The notes: generated from the sequence alone by a model not told the origin. A stretch of DNA of 64,000 nucleotides from Acanthopleura granulata (GCA_016165875.1 JABBOT010000001.1:36449011-36513010), one strand, 5' to 3'; positions 48,633 through 62,410 are shown, counted from the first letter of the stretch. Numbers and translations: made by a program.

Positions 48633-49283
48633 AATATGACTAATGTGAGGGATTTTTTATCCAATTTCTTAATAGAAACTCAATTTGAAGAAATCAGAAA
48701 ACTCAATATTTTTCATCACCAATGTATGTAAAGTGTATCTACAATTCATTTATTTCATCAAAACTCAATACAAAATTTGTCGAAAGCTCAATTTTCCGAT
48801 ATTTCTTGTTGTGGTTACCACTATGAGAAAGTGGCTAGAAAAACCCCTGAATGTACACTCCAAAATTTGCCTGCCATAAAATAATTTTACTTTTTTATTT
48901 TTAAAATGTTGTTTCTGGTGAGATAATTGAAATGAGAGTGCAAAGGTTAAAATAAAGTTAACAAGAAATGACAGTTAATGTGTAGTTATTGAAATACAGC
49001 AGCATTCAGGCATCCAGAGAATGAGATAGAAGAATAAATGATTCAGTGATTAGGGCTGAATGCCATACTGACAACATTTCAGCAAATAATTTCATACGGA
49101 GTCATTTCAGCCATGTTGCCTTGGTTTGCTGGGCATAAAGCATCCACCACAGTGTAGGGAATAACAGTCTTAAGTTGTTTTTTTATTGAAAATATTCAGG
49201 TTAAGGTTTTCTGTAATGAAATGCATAATTAAAATTTCTTATCATTTAGAGCATGATGCACCAACTAAAGTATTTTTGTTGCA

Positions 49284-49659
49284 GCCAATAGGGGAGTTCC
49301 GACCTCGAACTCTTTTGTTGTAGAAGGTAAAAAGAGCTCAGCTGCGTAATGTTACTTGTCAAAAATGTCAGGCAGTTGTGTTGATTTTAATTTACTGATC
49401 ACCTGTCTTGCCGTGTTAGGGAGGTACAAATGACCTCTCCTTCAATCAGGAGCTTCTTAAATTAAAAAAATTCCAGCTCCTGAATTTCCCCTATCATATG
49501 TCTATTCTAAAGAATTTTTTTGGAAACTTTTCTGAGACACTCATGTTAAAGTAAATGTAATTAGAAATAGTTGCCTGACATATTTGACAGGTCACATGGT
49601 ACTGTAGGGCTTTTCTTACCTTTAGCAATAAAAGAGTTCGATCTCGAAACCCTATTGGC
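49284..49659. repeat. 376-bp foldback (MITE-like) element with ~115-bp inverted arms
   Basis: Starts 'gccaataggg' and ends 'ccctattggc'. The arms pair through 'ctcgaactctttt' / 'aaaagagttcgatctcg', 'aaggtaaaaagagc' / 'gggcttttcttacctt' and 'gtcaaaaatgtcaggca' / 'tgcctgacatatttgac'. The centre also pairs ('caggagctt' / 'cagctcctg'), so the element is one long hairpin. No target-site duplication is evident. Confidence 0.8.
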
Positions 49660-51930
49660 CTCCCCTCAGTGAGGTGGAAGACTTGAATCCAGCTCTTGCT
49701 GGTTCATCTTTGCCTTGAAGTCAGAGTCTAAGTCCAATGAATTGCACTGGTTTCCTCCATAAATGACAACTTCTTCTAAGTACGACATTCATTACCAATG
49801 AAAGGAAATAAATAAGACATATTAGATATTAGACAATGTTAATTATGAGTTATACAGTTTTTGAAGACTGCTGGTGTTCATATGGGAGAGGTTGGTGGTT
49901 CCCCCAACCATAAAACATTCTGCCAGGGTATAAGAGAAAAGTTCTTCAGTAAGGTATTAAATTACAGATAAATGAATAAATGAGTGTTGTTTGAATATTG
50001 TGAAAGATTCATTAAAGGTTACAAAAGTATGTCAATAACAGGTAGTGAGAAATAGGAATTATCTTTGAAGAAAATGTCAGTCCTTATATAAATAAAACAA
50101 TCAGACATTTTCCAGGCCCCAACTGTGAATTGGATGATTCTTTTGTTTGAAGCTGCAGTTATGGGCGACATATAGCACACTTGTAATTTCCAGGAGATAC
50201 AAATACATATGTATAAGATGTAAGCCAGGCGGTAATTACTTGTCCAGAGTGGCAAATGCTTTCAGTTGTAGCTTTGAGCCATGACTCAAAGATCTTGAAA
50301 GTATCGTCTGTGGTAGAGAGCATGTGAGATGTTTTAGCCTGTAAAATGAAACTTTTTAATGTGAATTGGAAAGACAGTTGCACTGTTTTGATTGCTTCCA
50401 ATTGTTCATGATATGTTTTTTCTTCTGAAAAACAAGAAAAGAAATTTAAAAAGCAGGAGGAAAGAATAAATTTTCTCTCATCAAATAATGAGTCTTGTCG
50501 AAGAGCTCTTTCCGCCCCTTGGAGCGATCACTGGCAGGATAGAAATTGCCCCACGCATAATGTTGATAATGTGTCTGACATTTCACTGTGACTGAGCTGA
50601 TCGCTAAAGGCGGCTTTAGTCGTTCTAGTTTTCCTGAATGATTTCGTGGATTGCTCCAGGGGTTTTTGGGACTGTGCACCAGCGACAGTTTATGATTGAC
50701 AAAGGGAGATAAATTATGATGGGATATCTGAACAGACTCGGATGATAACCTCTTGGGGTCTTGTGATCTCCAACTTTGCTGTTCTCCCTACAGATTATGA
50801 CTGGCTATCGCCCATTTTCAGCCGTGTTATTAGCACATCTTTTATCCTATTAACTAAAAGCTCACTCCATTTTATCAATTAGGTTTAGTACCAGCTGCTT
50901 TCTTGAATAAATAATAACACGGACGCTCGGCCGTAAAAAGAGCACTTCCTGGAGAGAACGGAAGTTTTCGTTTCTGCAGTTTGACTCGAGGCAATTTGTT
51001 ACAACATTGTTATGGCCTGCAAGAAAGAAGTGAACCCTCTAATTTCCTTAATTTGGAGAATTTGGGTGGAAAGGCGAATGCCATATGGAGAGCTGACAAT
51101 TTTTGACAATTAATCATGATCAGCCGTTAAAATTCCTTGATTTCATTATCATTAGTGTGTTAACGTATCACATCAACTTGACATTAGAAATATGCTGAAG
51201 TCAAGTCAAAAAAAAAAAAAAAAAGCCACTTCCAGTTACAACTGTCCCTGGATTTTTTGTGTCTTCATTGTGAGAATTTGATGTAATCCTGTGTGAGCAT
51301 TTGGAGCCACACTACATATGGCCATGTCACTGTAGAAGATGTTCCAATACAGTAGCAGCTGTACATTGAGTTGCCTTGTGCTTATGTGGATATACATGAG
51401 AAAACAGTCAAGCTTTTGGTATCTCTGTCATTTGAATACAAACATGAAAAAGAGAATGACATTAGTCATGGTCTTTCTTAACTGTTTGTCTAGATAAATC
51501 AAATGTTCTCCTGATGTTGAGTTTTTTTTTTCAAGTTATACATTTGGTTTGATTCTGATTGATTTAACCACTGAAAGAAGTTTTTGTGAAATTTTAGACA
51601 TATCCTATCTGGAAATTGCTAGTGTTGGCATGAAAAAGTACCATTTTAAAGGCCTTTAAGAGCTTCTTAAAATTCATGCGTTTTTAAAGGCCAAACTTTA
51701 GGTGAAATGCAGTGTTAAAGATGCATGTTACCTTCATACATGTAGCATTCTAGATCTGTTCTATTCTGGACACCAGATTACAAACTGTGTGTGGCTGTCA
51801 ATACACTGTACGTTTAGAAATTTGTTTTAACAAGTATTGTTCCTTTTGACTGCTGATGTTATTCTTTGGGAAAACAATTAATGTTAAGTGGTCTTCAGAG
51901 ATAAATGTGGTGTAATCTTTTTATGGTACT
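49660..51930. other. Non-coding, nothing recognised
   Basis: No splice-bounded coding frame and no window-internal repeat match apart from homopolymer runs (for example A18 near 51210). Confidence 0.4.
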
Positions 51931-51931
51931 C

Positions 51932-52280
51932 AGCCCTAAGAGGTTACAGCAAGGAAACAGGACAGGATCGGCCCTAAGAGATTACAGCAAGGAATAAGGA
52001 CAGGAAACAGGACAGGATCGGCCCTAAGAGGTTACAGCAAGGAAACAGGACAGATCAGCCCTAAGAGGTGACAGCAAGGAAACAGGACAGATCAGCCCTA
52101 AGAGGTTACAGCAAGGAAACAGGACAAATCGACCCTAAGAGGTTACAGCAGGGAAACAGGACAGATCGGCCCTAAGAGGTTACAGCAAGGAAACAGGACA
52201 GATCAGCCCTAAGAGGTTACAGCAAGGAAACAGGACAGATCAGCCCTAAGAGATTACAGCAAGGAAACAGGACAGATCGG
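51932..52280. repeat. 37-bp minisatellite, nine units, grown from the end of an R200 element
   Basis: Unit 'gccctaagaggttacagcaa' plus 'ggaaacaggacagatc', starting about every 37 bp from 51932 to 52243; the second unit is longer by a partial duplication. In reverse complement the unit equals the terminal block of R200 (gtcctgtttccttgct...ctctta at 15915-15940). Confidence 0.9.
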
Positions 52281-52440
52281 CCTGGTGTCAGTATAATGTG
52301 ACTGGGTGTGGTGTCATGTCTGGTGTCTTTGGCATGATGTCCCAGTGGCAGCAGCGCTTGGGCGTCATGGACTTGCCCTGCCACAAGAAGACACAGTATA
52401 TGTATATACTCTAAGAACTCCTCATTGTCATCTAAGTGAT
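52270..52440 (-). repeat. Interspersed element R200, copy 2
   Basis: Reverse complement of the pattern at 15746-15950: 'gatgacaatgaggagtt', 'gtcttcttgtggcaggg', 'agtccatgacgccc', 'atgccaaagacaccagac', 'cattatactgacaccagg'. Open in one frame for about 80 codons on minus, but the 15.7-kb copy does not keep that frame. Confidence 0.7.
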
Positions 52441-54670
52441 AAATTGTTGACCTAAAACCCAATCATACATTCAGACATATATACATTCTGGGAATACGGC
52501 CATACTGGTTCTTACGTCAAGGAATACATGGAAAGGAACAACAGACTAAGGTTCTAAGGGAACCGAATTTAAAATCTCATTCTTGTGGCAAATGTATGCT
52601 GGTCCAATCCAAAGTCATGTCCCCATCGATGACTGGGATCAACTCCATACGAGCAGTTCAGCTGAGTCATGGCTTTTCTGTCTGTCATCGAAGATGTAAT
52701 TTGTTACACAGAATCGCCTGTAAATTGTCTTCACAAGTTTGTATGGCTTCAAGAACATGGATTTATTTTTAACTGATATTTGGAATTGCAGCATCAAACA
52801 AAAGCATCCATGATTGTGCTTTTGTGGACTGGACGAGGACTGACATACGAGTGTTGAATGGTGATACAACTCCGATCACAGCTGCTAATGAATGTTTTCC
52901 ACTCTGCTTTTTAATACCTGGTTAAGATGCTCAAGGCTATTGACTTAAGGCTGTGGGTAGGACTTCCCAACAATCCCTGTCTCTAGTGATTTACTCATTA
53001 ATTTGTGTAGATTGGGACTGGTAAAATTCCAATTGGGAGAGTATAGTGGACTGCCCATTGCCCAGGGGAGCTCTCCTAACATACAAGTGACGTTCTGTTG
53101 GCATATTTGCCAAAATGTTTGATGCCAGAGGGATGGAATTGAAAATAGAACCTGTTTAGGGTATACTGTAATTGACCAAAAATTTTGTCCAAAAATTGCA
53201 TTTTTAGATGCAAGTAAATGCCATAAAATATTACTCCAGGATAGCCTACCTTCAAAACAAACTTTACAACACCTTTCTAGTAATGAGTAGAACTCTCACA
53301 ATCTTGAAAAATTTGCATCTTTTTAGTGGACGAAATTTTAGGTCATTTAGTTTATATGCTATAGGTATATTTAGATCAGGATCTGAGTGTTTTGTCTTTG
53401 ATGTGCTTTAGGTATACAAAGGTTTCACTGGTTGTCTTGCCTTGGAGACGTGTAGTAATTAACCTGTATCTATCATCACCTGGTCAGAATAATACAGTTA
53501 TTTCCACTTATTCACAGTCTGCCCAGAAGGCATTAACTGTTCAATTATTACTCCTGAGTTTAGAGAAATTAGTTAATAGCGTAACACCTACATGTGTCTT
53601 TTGCTCTTTCAAGGAGTAGTCATTTAGGGTGAAAGAAAAAATGATAACCTTGTAAATCTGGAATTATTCAAAATGACTGCAGGATGTTTTAGGCATATCA
53701 TTGAATGGATATTAGAAGTCTTTCACGAAAATTTCAGCACCATCACTGTGTGATAGGGTTCCATAGCATTATACTGCCTAGCAGATTCTACATGTGGAAC
53801 TTAAGTGGTATTGGCTGCGTGATATTGAGTTTTCCTTCAGCTTGTTGTTAACTGACATGCTCTGAGTAGTTGCATTGATTTCGCTTCTCTATCTTGAGTC
53901 TCAATTTTGTGTCACAAATTTGACTGCACGTATGGTATATATGGTAGACAGTCTAAAATTTTGCCCATGCCAAGCTGCCTTTTTGCCCAATGAGGAGAAT
54001 TCTATTGATTTTAAATGGATATTTTGAGGATTGTTTTGAAGGTAGGATCCTATCCTACTGGAAAAATATGCAACTTTCTCCACTAAATGTGTTATTTTTC
54101 ACTTTTTAAAAAATTCACTTTTTGGGGTGAAATTTTAGGTCATTTACCATTGCGAGTCCAAAAAAAGTCAGTGAGCTATGGGGAATCTCTTATATGTAGT
54201 TTAAAATTTATCCCTCCTGTGCTGGAAGTGAAGGTGAAATAGGTGATAAACTGCATGCACCTGGAGCTGGCAAATTTCAAAACCCTGCTATGATTACAAA
54301 TCTTTGAAGGATTAAAAACATCTTAATGTCCAATTATAACAGAATAATGACTGTATGATCTTAAACACTGTGTTAACAAACTTTTGCTGCTGTAAATACG
54401 TCTTTGGTTGATGTCTGTGTGTCTTGTTTTAAGGATCCCCAGAATGAGAATAATCTGGTGCACGTTAAATATGCACGTATCTAAGACAGAAAACAAGCGT
54501 GTAAGCAGACAACGCATTTCAAAATCTGTTTTCCCTGACTGTTACTTCACGACATCACCAGCTGTCATTCTAGACAGATTCATCTGGAAGGTTCCTTCTA
54601 GTGCCTGGTATCATTGCGCAACAATATATGTGTCATCCATGATGTGAAACAGGGTAAAAACTATTAAGAC
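52441..54670. other. Non-coding, nothing recognised
   Basis: Checked for a sarcoglycan transmembrane exon (hydrophobic run followed by Cys-Cys-Arg-Arg) and found none. Confidence 0.35.
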
Positions 54671-54672
54671 AC

Positions 54673-54897
54673 AAGGGGGGCCTCTCGCCAATGCGGTTGC
54701 TAGGAGTTCATCTTATGCTGGCTTCCTCTTCAGCTGTACGTGGGAAAATCAGCCAGCAACCTGTGGATGAACTTGGGTTTTAGCTGGGCTCTGCCCAGTT
54801 TCCTCCCACCATTATGGTTGCTGCCATCATATAAGTGAAATATTCTTGAGTAGAGCATAAACCACCAATGAATCAAATAAATAAATAAATAAATAAA
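54673..54897 (+). repeat. tRNA-derived SINE, family A
   Basis: Head partly lost ('gggggcctctcgccaatgcg'); body 'cttatgctggcttcctctt', 'gctgtacgtgggaaaatcag', 'ctgcccagtttcctcccacc', 'attcttgagtagagcataaa'; tail (AAAT)5. Confidence 0.9.
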
Positions 54898-55584
54898 AAC
54901 ACTGTATGGTGTAACTAGCTGTTCAATTAACTTGAAAATCCCAGGTATCTCCAATGTCCTCGCATCCCCTCCCCTTCCATCCCCATCACTTCGCTGCAGT
55001 GAAGATTGAGGTCATGTACCAATACGATGATGGACATTTTTGGCCATAGTAGTGGTTGATTGGCAGCGTAATCAGCCAAGACTGGACAAATTACGTGTTA
55101 GTAGTTGTGGTCGTGGGAAGTCAGCTGACAGTGGCAGGGTGAAGAGGCTATGTCACAGGCAAGACATCGGATTATGTTACCAGTGTGGTATAACTTAAGA
55201 TATTGTCCCCGTAATTTTGTTTAAAAAGTTATCAGTCTGGCAACTGTATACTCATCATAAACTTAACATACATGGTTTTGTTGTATCTGAGAACCCATAG
55301 ATACACCACTGTGTATAAACAGGGCTGATTTTCTCTCAACATGCTTGATGTTGCTACATGTGCACTCATCCATCTATTATCTTCTTAACGATCCTTTGTA
55401 GTGCATTGTAGTAATACTACGGAACATCTTGTTTTCTAAATAGCTAGTGTTTAATTAATTGACAAAGGGAGAGTGTTTTAATTAGTTTACAGAAACCTGA
55501 AAAGATTTTCTGTGAGAGAACAAGTTCAGGAGACTTTTTGTGTGAAACCTAGACCTGATTGACTAGGATTGGATTTATAGATCA

Positions 55585-55715
55585 GAACGAAAACCAATCT
55601 CGGGATTAAGTCTGCATCATGCCGAAACCAGTCTCAGGATTAACGCTGCATCATGCCGAAACCAATCTTAGGATTAACTCTGCACCATGCCGAAACCAAT
55701 CTCAGAATTGACATT
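55585..55715. repeat. 34-bp tandem repeat, four units
   Basis: 'gccgaaaccaatctcaggat' plus 'taactctgcatcat' repeated from about 55585, with SNPs between units. Confidence 0.85.
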
Positions 55716-57199
55716 GGAATACATCCAAGCCATTTTGGCATGTTACTGATGTAATCAAGACCTTATACTTCAACCAAGATCTCATACTTACCAAGATCTT
55801 ACACTGGAACCAAGATATTGATGGTTTAGTGATGATACCACATGTGAATTTCTAATGACACAATTTGATGGTTCCTTTACAATTCTTCAGGTATTAAAAT
55901 TTATATCGTAAAAATTAATACATGTCATTTTGAAAATGTTTTCAAACAAGCTGAGTATTTGAACCTTGCTAATTGACCTCCAACTCAGATTACACTGCTC
56001 ATAGATATTGCTGTGGAACAGATGGGCTGGTGTTTGGTCGGATGTGAATGGGCTAGTTTGGTACCACCGTTATTCGCCAGTGATCCACCATCTGCTGGCT
56101 GGCATCCTCATCAGAGTGACTGGAGAAAAGAATGTGGCTGAAATTCTTCTTGTTCAAATAGCAACATAGTCATAAAAGTTGAAGGGTAAGTTAAGTTCCA
56201 CAGTAAATTCCAGCCTTCAAAGGTTTAGTAAACAAGAGTGGCTGGCAAGTAGTCCCCATTAATGGCAATGGACAGTAGTGTGTTCCTGATGCATGTTTAC
56301 ATGGAATGTGTTTGAAACTGTTTCTTCTGGGTGGACGATTATTTGATTAAACGAGACGGGGGGTGGGGTTGGTAAATAACAGTTGTTAATAGGTATTTGT
56401 ATTATCCGATTATTAGAATGTGGATTTATTCAAAAGATAATTTTGGTATAGGAACATTCAAACGTGTTGTGCAATATGTTGTAATGTGTTTATATATTTC
56501 ATTGCTGTGTAGTCTAGAAGCTAAGTTTTAAAGCACTCTGCTGTTTGCCAGGAATTTGCTTGACTTATACTTAAGCTGAACATCTCTGATTATAAACAAT
56601 GTACGAAAGGGATAGGGTAATGATGGGTCATGTAGTCAGGTGTCTATAGCATAGTGTTTCATTGGAGCAGCACTTGGAAATTATGCCACACTGGGATCAG
56701 GCTGTTGACAGCACATTGAAGTATTTGTGGAAGGGATGTTAATGAAACTTTCAAGTATACAGACAGAACAAACCAAATTCTTAATGCCTTTGAAAGAGGT
56801 GAAATGTCAAGTAATTGGTAATGTGTAGATATTTTTCCTGTTTGTTTCATAAACAGTTCCTCTGTACCTGTTAAACTTTGGCTGCCATGAAATGATCTGA
56901 ATCCACGTGGATGGCAAAACTGTCAGTGAAATGAGAGCCAAACAGTTCCTTTTTATTCAGTGGTCTGGCAGGTAATAGATATAAGAAAGAACATGTAATT
57001 ATGCTTGTTAGTGTGCGGTAGCAAGTTCAGCTGGCAGAATGTATAGTTTGCACAGGGGTCCGTTCATTAGTTGCTGAGAATGCTGCAATTTTTTTGTATT
57101 CGTCTCCTTACAGTTTGTACTGGATTTTAGATGTATACTAGCTTGCTGCAATGGTTGCTGGTTTCATGCGTGGTTTGCTCCAGTATAATTAAAGCACAG
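55716..57199. other. Non-coding, nothing recognised
   Basis: No exon with usable splice sites identified. Confidence 0.35.
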
Positions 57200-57490
57200 C
57201 AATGTTAAAGACAACAGCACACATGTAGTAAAGCTAGGGCTGCAATGAGAGTGCGCTAGTTGGCAAGTTGTCACATGTGTCAGGGGAAGTCTCGCCTCAT
57301 GGGTAAAGTTACCTCATATTTGGCGTTATATTCTAATTGTTCGTGTAAGTGCGTACACTTTCATCCCGTCATCTTACACATCCCATGGCACAGTACCCTA
57401 AGCAGAATTTGGTAAATTGAAAAACAAGGCAGTTATGTTAATAGCAATTAATTAGTCATCTGCAGTGTAGAATTGTTGATGCCCTGAATG
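57200..57490 (+). repeat. R300 element, diverged copy
   Basis: 'ttggcaagttgtcacatgtg', 'gtaaagttacctcatatttg', 'attgttcgtgtaagtgcgta', 'agcagaatttggtaaa', 'attagtcatctgcagtgtag' follow the order of the copy at 11520-11790. Confidence 0.6.
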
Positions 57491-57635
57491 CTTTGTTGTC
57501 CTCGTTTCCAACACACACCAGTCAAATAAATTTAGTCAGTAAAGATGTGGAATTTGACAGTTCAACATCTTGTGAAGGATGGTCCAGAAGCATTGACACT
57601 CTCAAAAAATTGTGACCATTCAACTCCCTGTTGAA

Positions 57636-57648
57636 NNNNNNNNNNNNN
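57636..57648. other. Assembly gap of 13 N
   Basis: Directly followed by a restart at the sequence of 42349, 15.3 kb back. Confidence 0.99.
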
Positions 57649-58127
57649 CCCTCACACTGATTGGATACAGAAAAAAATTGTCATCACGAATAGTAAATTT
57701 CTCCTTCTGTTACAGTATACAGGGATGATACATGACCTTATGAAATATTGATCTATTTTCCAATAGCTAATATTAGACAATTTTTATGTGGGAAATCAGC
57801 TAAATGTAATAATAAACTTCAAGAGTTTTGAAGGGACTGAAATTTTGGAAAATTACGATCATGAAAAGGTGAATTTTTTCACCTGTCAGCAAATTCAAGG
57901 CAGGTAGATAAGAAATATTAACCTATTTTATATAGTTAATAGGCTGTGTTATTCAGACATGGGAAGTCCTCTTAACGTAAGAGTAAGCATCAAAAGCTTG
58001 AAGCCACCAAATGTGATGTATCTACAAATTGCAGCTTTCTGGTCTGTAACAGATTGACGACTTCAGTGAGATACAAATTATGACGGATTTGTGATGTAAT
58101 AATTGTGATGGGTTTTTCTTGTTTCAG

Positions 58128-58675
58128 TATCTTTACCATATCATATTGATTTGCCGTTGGTAAATATGTCAATGGAACAGCTGCTAGAGGGAGACACCCT
58201 GTCAACTTTGACCTTTACTGTTCAACGCCTATGGACTCGAGGGGAAGTGAAGCCCACAAGAGTAGTCCCCCCTGAACCATTCTCCAATTCAGTGTAAGCT
58301 GGTGCGGTTATGAACATTTTGATAAATTTGAGTTTTTCATTTAGAGCATAAATTTGAAAGGTGAAAATTCAAAGTTTAGAAAGCAGTTCTGTTAAGGTTG
58401 GAAGTGTTGATAAAAATTTTCGATCCATGTGTTCTTTTAGGCAAATAATTTTCAGCATCTGAGATGTTTGTTAAAACTTGCAAACTTGATTGTGAACATT
58501 TTCTTATTTCAGTCTTACTGTTCGCTTTTCTGGAAGCAAGCATTTCTCAACTAATTTGCGAGTGTTAGCTACCCACCCCAGCTCTGAGGCATGTCAGAGG
58601 TCCGAACGTCCAAAGGTCAAAGTGGAGAGGGACTTCACCCCGCGCTTTACCGTGGACTGGTGCCGAGTCGTAATG
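58128..58675 (+). pseudogene. SGCE: Second copy of sarcoglycan exons 4 and 5 (probably the other allele)
   Basis: Exons 58128-58293 and 58513-58675 keep intact splice sites and open frames and differ from 42828-42993 and 43232-43394 by very few bases. One changes Met to Val in the LRMLATHP segment and one is silent. If both pairs lay in one transcript, exon 5 (ending phase 0) joined to this exon 4 copy (needing one base from before) would run into a stop after eleven codons. The copies are thus better read as allelic than as extra exons. Listed as pseudogene only for want of a better class. Confidence 0.75.
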
Positions 58676-61600
58676 GTAAGTACCAGTCAGTTGTACTTTT
58701 TGCCTTGTGCGGGGATTCTCAGCTGAACAGTGGATGAATTAATAAAGCACAGTTCTTAGTTTTAGATTTTGATCAGGAGCTTGATCCCTTCAGAAGACCA
58801 GGAGTCTGATTTGCACATCTAGATTCACACACCCCAGACTCATCAGTATTGCAGGTGTGTCTTATTAGCACACCTGGGTTTTGTTTCTAGAGTGTGCTAG
58901 GTGGAGGGAGTAAAAGGCTGCCTCAAATATGAAGATCTCAGAGCACATGATATGTCTCCAAGAAGATGCAATGTTAGAAACTCAGGCAGACCTGAATGTT
59001 AAGAAAATTCCAAATGAAGAAAGAAGATCTGAAAATACAAAACTTGTAAGACTCAGCAGAAATTAGAGAACCAGAAGAAACTTTTCAGTTTGTTTCAGTT
59101 TGACAAGTTTTCACTGGGACACAATTGTGTGTCTTAGTTCAGACTTTATTAGTTAAGAAATATTAACCTATTTTGTATAGTTAATAGGCTGTGTTATTCA
59201 GACATGGGAAGTCCTCTTAACGTAAGAGTAAGCATCAAAAGCTTGAAGCCACCAAATGTGATGTATCTACAAATTGCAGCTTTCTGGTCTGTAACAGATT
59301 GACGACTTCAGTGAGATACAAATGATGACAGATTTGTGATGTAACAATTGTGATGGGTTTTTCTTGTTTCTTGTTTTCTTTGAAACTAGAGAACCAGAAG
59401 AAACTTTTCAGTTTGTTTCAGTTTGACCAGTTTTCACTGGGACACAGTTGTGTGTCTTAGTTCAGACTTTATTCCTAGCTTTTACTGGTGAAGTTCCAAA
59501 TTAAATATGACACCCTGTTCTTGCGATTGCCTGTGAAATGTTTGAATATTCGTGTTTTTCTTTTCCTGCGTGTTGTTTGATTTGAAAACTCAACTTATTG
59601 TGTATCCGGCTAAGACTCACTGGCATATATTGCTGTGTAATCTGTTGTCAAGGAATGTTCTCTTGGAGGTTTCCTGTATCTGGCATTGAAATCTCCCATG
59701 TTTGCTTCTCTCTGGCTATAAGGCAGCTATCTGCAGCATTAAATTAGGCATCCAGGCAGCTTTTGTTATCAAAAAGGAACGAATAGAAGGCTCTCATGAT
59801 CTCAGAGAATTTGAACATTTGTATTGAACTGGCATGTGAAATATCAGTTTGACCTGTTTGCAGCTTAAATGTGAGTTTGCCTTTGTGAAAGCAGTTACAC
59901 AATTTGAAAATTTTGCAATTGACTCGATTTCATTTTAGCAACAATATGTATGTTCCATTATGAGATTTAATAAGCAGTGTTTACTTTTTATCCCTTGGCC
60001 AATTTCAGCCAGGTGATATTGTCAGAGCGGGCGGCATCCGTCCATCCGTCTGTCAATATCCTTGTCTTTCTCTAGAACGGTTTATCCCAAGTTCACCAAA
60101 CTTACACCACACTTACACTTTGACATGAGGAAGAACTCTATTGATTTATAGCAACCTTGGCTTTATTCTTCAAGGCCATTCTTATTCTTCATTTAAGTTA
60201 AATTTTATAAAATGCTTGTAAATGCTCTATCTCCTGAAGGGTTTATCTAAAGTTCACTAAAGTTATACACAGTTTTATGGATGGCTGGTATTATACCTAA
60301 TATATCTTGTTTATCTCTTGAATTTATATCTGTTCGTTACATTGTACATGTGCTTATGGCCAAGGGTTTTTAAGTGCATTGTGTGGTATTTAAGTATGTA
60401 AATGTACAGGTTTGTATAAACGATATTTAAAGAAGCTGGCCTGCCCTTAGATGTACTATTGTGTGATTCGGAAATAATTTGATGAAAAGTAATTTGATCT
60501 GTTGAATCCCTTCAAGGGAAATACTCATGATTATTGTAAGGCTTTGTCGCATATCCTTTGATTATTGAAATGTGTGATATTATCTTACCTTAGAGATGTC
60601 TCAATGACATTTAATACCATATTTGACATTTGTCAGCATTGTTAGAAGACTCCACTGAACGTCTCACACAGCACATCAGTGCTTATAATTATGTATGATC
60701 CGTCTCTGTTAAATTGTGTCTGCTTTTATTCTCATCATGATTATAAGAATTAGAAAGAGCACATTGATAATAATTCTATAAAAGCATAGGGTTTAAGACT
60801 TGGCATGTGTCTAATTATTTTTCTATGATATTAATGTGTTTGACTTCTTTTCTTTGACAATAATGGCAACAGAAAGGTAGCACATTTTGTCCACATATAA
60901 CATATACACCAAATTGTAGCTGTTTGTTACAGGCAGTAGAGTTTCCAAGTGATCTACATAATACAGCTATAATCATTTAACTCTGGAATTGACAATCCCA
61001 TATTAATCTAAGAATCCAGTGGAAATGGCCATTTCTGTGTTGCTAATGGTGCATTTTAAGCCTGCACATCCTGTTACGCTGATTTCCTGTATTTTAAATG
61101 ACAACTCCTTCTGTAGTGTTTCTCTCCTGTTTGGAGAGTTCAGGCTATACTGATTTTCATGATCGTGTGAACTGTCTGAGAGTTGCAGGCCATCCTTGTT
61201 AACGTCCAGTTAAGGAATGAGTGCTCTTGTCAGTGCCTTCAAATAACCACAAGGCCCACACTGTCATTCACATTGATACACATGTGACTGTGGTTGGCCG
61301 TGGCTTGGTTGGCCCAATGAATATATTTTTTAGGATGACCTCAGTTGTCTAAAAGTGATCAAGGCCAATACATCAGTCAATCAATCAATCGGTCAATCCA
61401 AAAGGAATGTTACCAGAAAAAAAAATCGATGTCGACCAGCTTTATTCATGAAGGCTGTCTGCGTAATCTCTGATTACTATTGACAGGTTAATTATCTGAA
61501 ATAAGAGTGAAGCAAGATGGCTGACAGTAGACAAAATATCTTGACACTTAATACTCTGATTAGACAACATCTCTATACTACCTTGACTACAAACATTACA

Positions 61601-62039
61601 GTGTTCTTGCATACAGGCCTATGCGCTGATGATAACTAGTCTATCCACAACAACGGCTATTTTTATCGTGCTTGCCGATAATCACATGACACATCCACTG
61701 AGGTGAAAAAAAAAAAAAATGCAGGAACATTTTGAGGGCTAATATGGACTGGGCTGTGGGATATTGGTTAGAGGTGCTTGCCTTTCAAACACAAGCACAT
61801 GCGTCATGGGTTCAAACCCGGCATTGGAGAGGCAACTTGCATGTGGATTCTCCTACTCTCACTGCTTGTGAGAGGCCTTGGTGATGCTCATGTGTGGCCG
61901 TTAGCATGGTGTTATGTTTGTTGAAAAACACTTGTTTTCCATACTGGTGTACCTGCCTGTATTTTCCATGCTGGAAAATTCATCAGTAACTTGACATAGG
62001 TCTAAGGTTCACACCGGGTTTCTCCACCCATGAAACTGA

Positions 62040-62350
62040 TAACCATTGGATAAAGTGAAGAATTTTTGAGTTCCTTGTTAAGCTACAAACAAACAAATGA
62101 ATAAAAAACTAAATAAAACTTAAAACTTCCTCTTCTTTGGGAAACTGAAAACCATTGTATAAAGTGAAGAATTTTTGAGTTCCTTGTTAAGCTACGAACA
62201 AACAAATGAATAAATAACTAAATAAAACTTCAAACTTCAAACTTCCTCTTCTTCGGGAAACTGAAAACCATTGTATAAAGTGAAGAATTTTTGAGTTCCT
62301 TGTTAAGCTACGAACAAACAAGTAAATCAGTAACTAAATAAAACTTAAAA
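62040..62350 (+). repeat. ~110-bp tandem repeat of the SINE B tail, three units
   Basis: Same unit as 46751-46965, which has two; the extra unit lies near 62230. A length polymorphism between the copies. Confidence 0.85.
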
Positions 62351-62410
62351 CTTCAAGCTGTTCTCCGAGAAAAAAAATTATTTGTGACAAAATCACAACA
62401 AATACATAGA

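Noticed and set aside
52217..52462. 81-codon minus-strand frame over the R200 element
   Set aside because: The other R200 copy at 15746 does not keep the frame, so it is likely chance in repeat DNA.
43395..57635. Search for the sarcoglycan transmembrane/cytoplasmic exons
   Set aside because: No hydrophobic run followed by a Cys-Cys-Arg-Arg type motif with an acceptor in phase 0 was found by eye; a profile search could still find a diverged one.
42828..58675. Reading the repeated exons 4-5 as a true internal exon duplication of sarcoglycan
   Set aside because: Phases do not allow 5-to-4 splicing in frame, the second copy starts at an N gap, and the intron sequences are also duplicated almost base for base.
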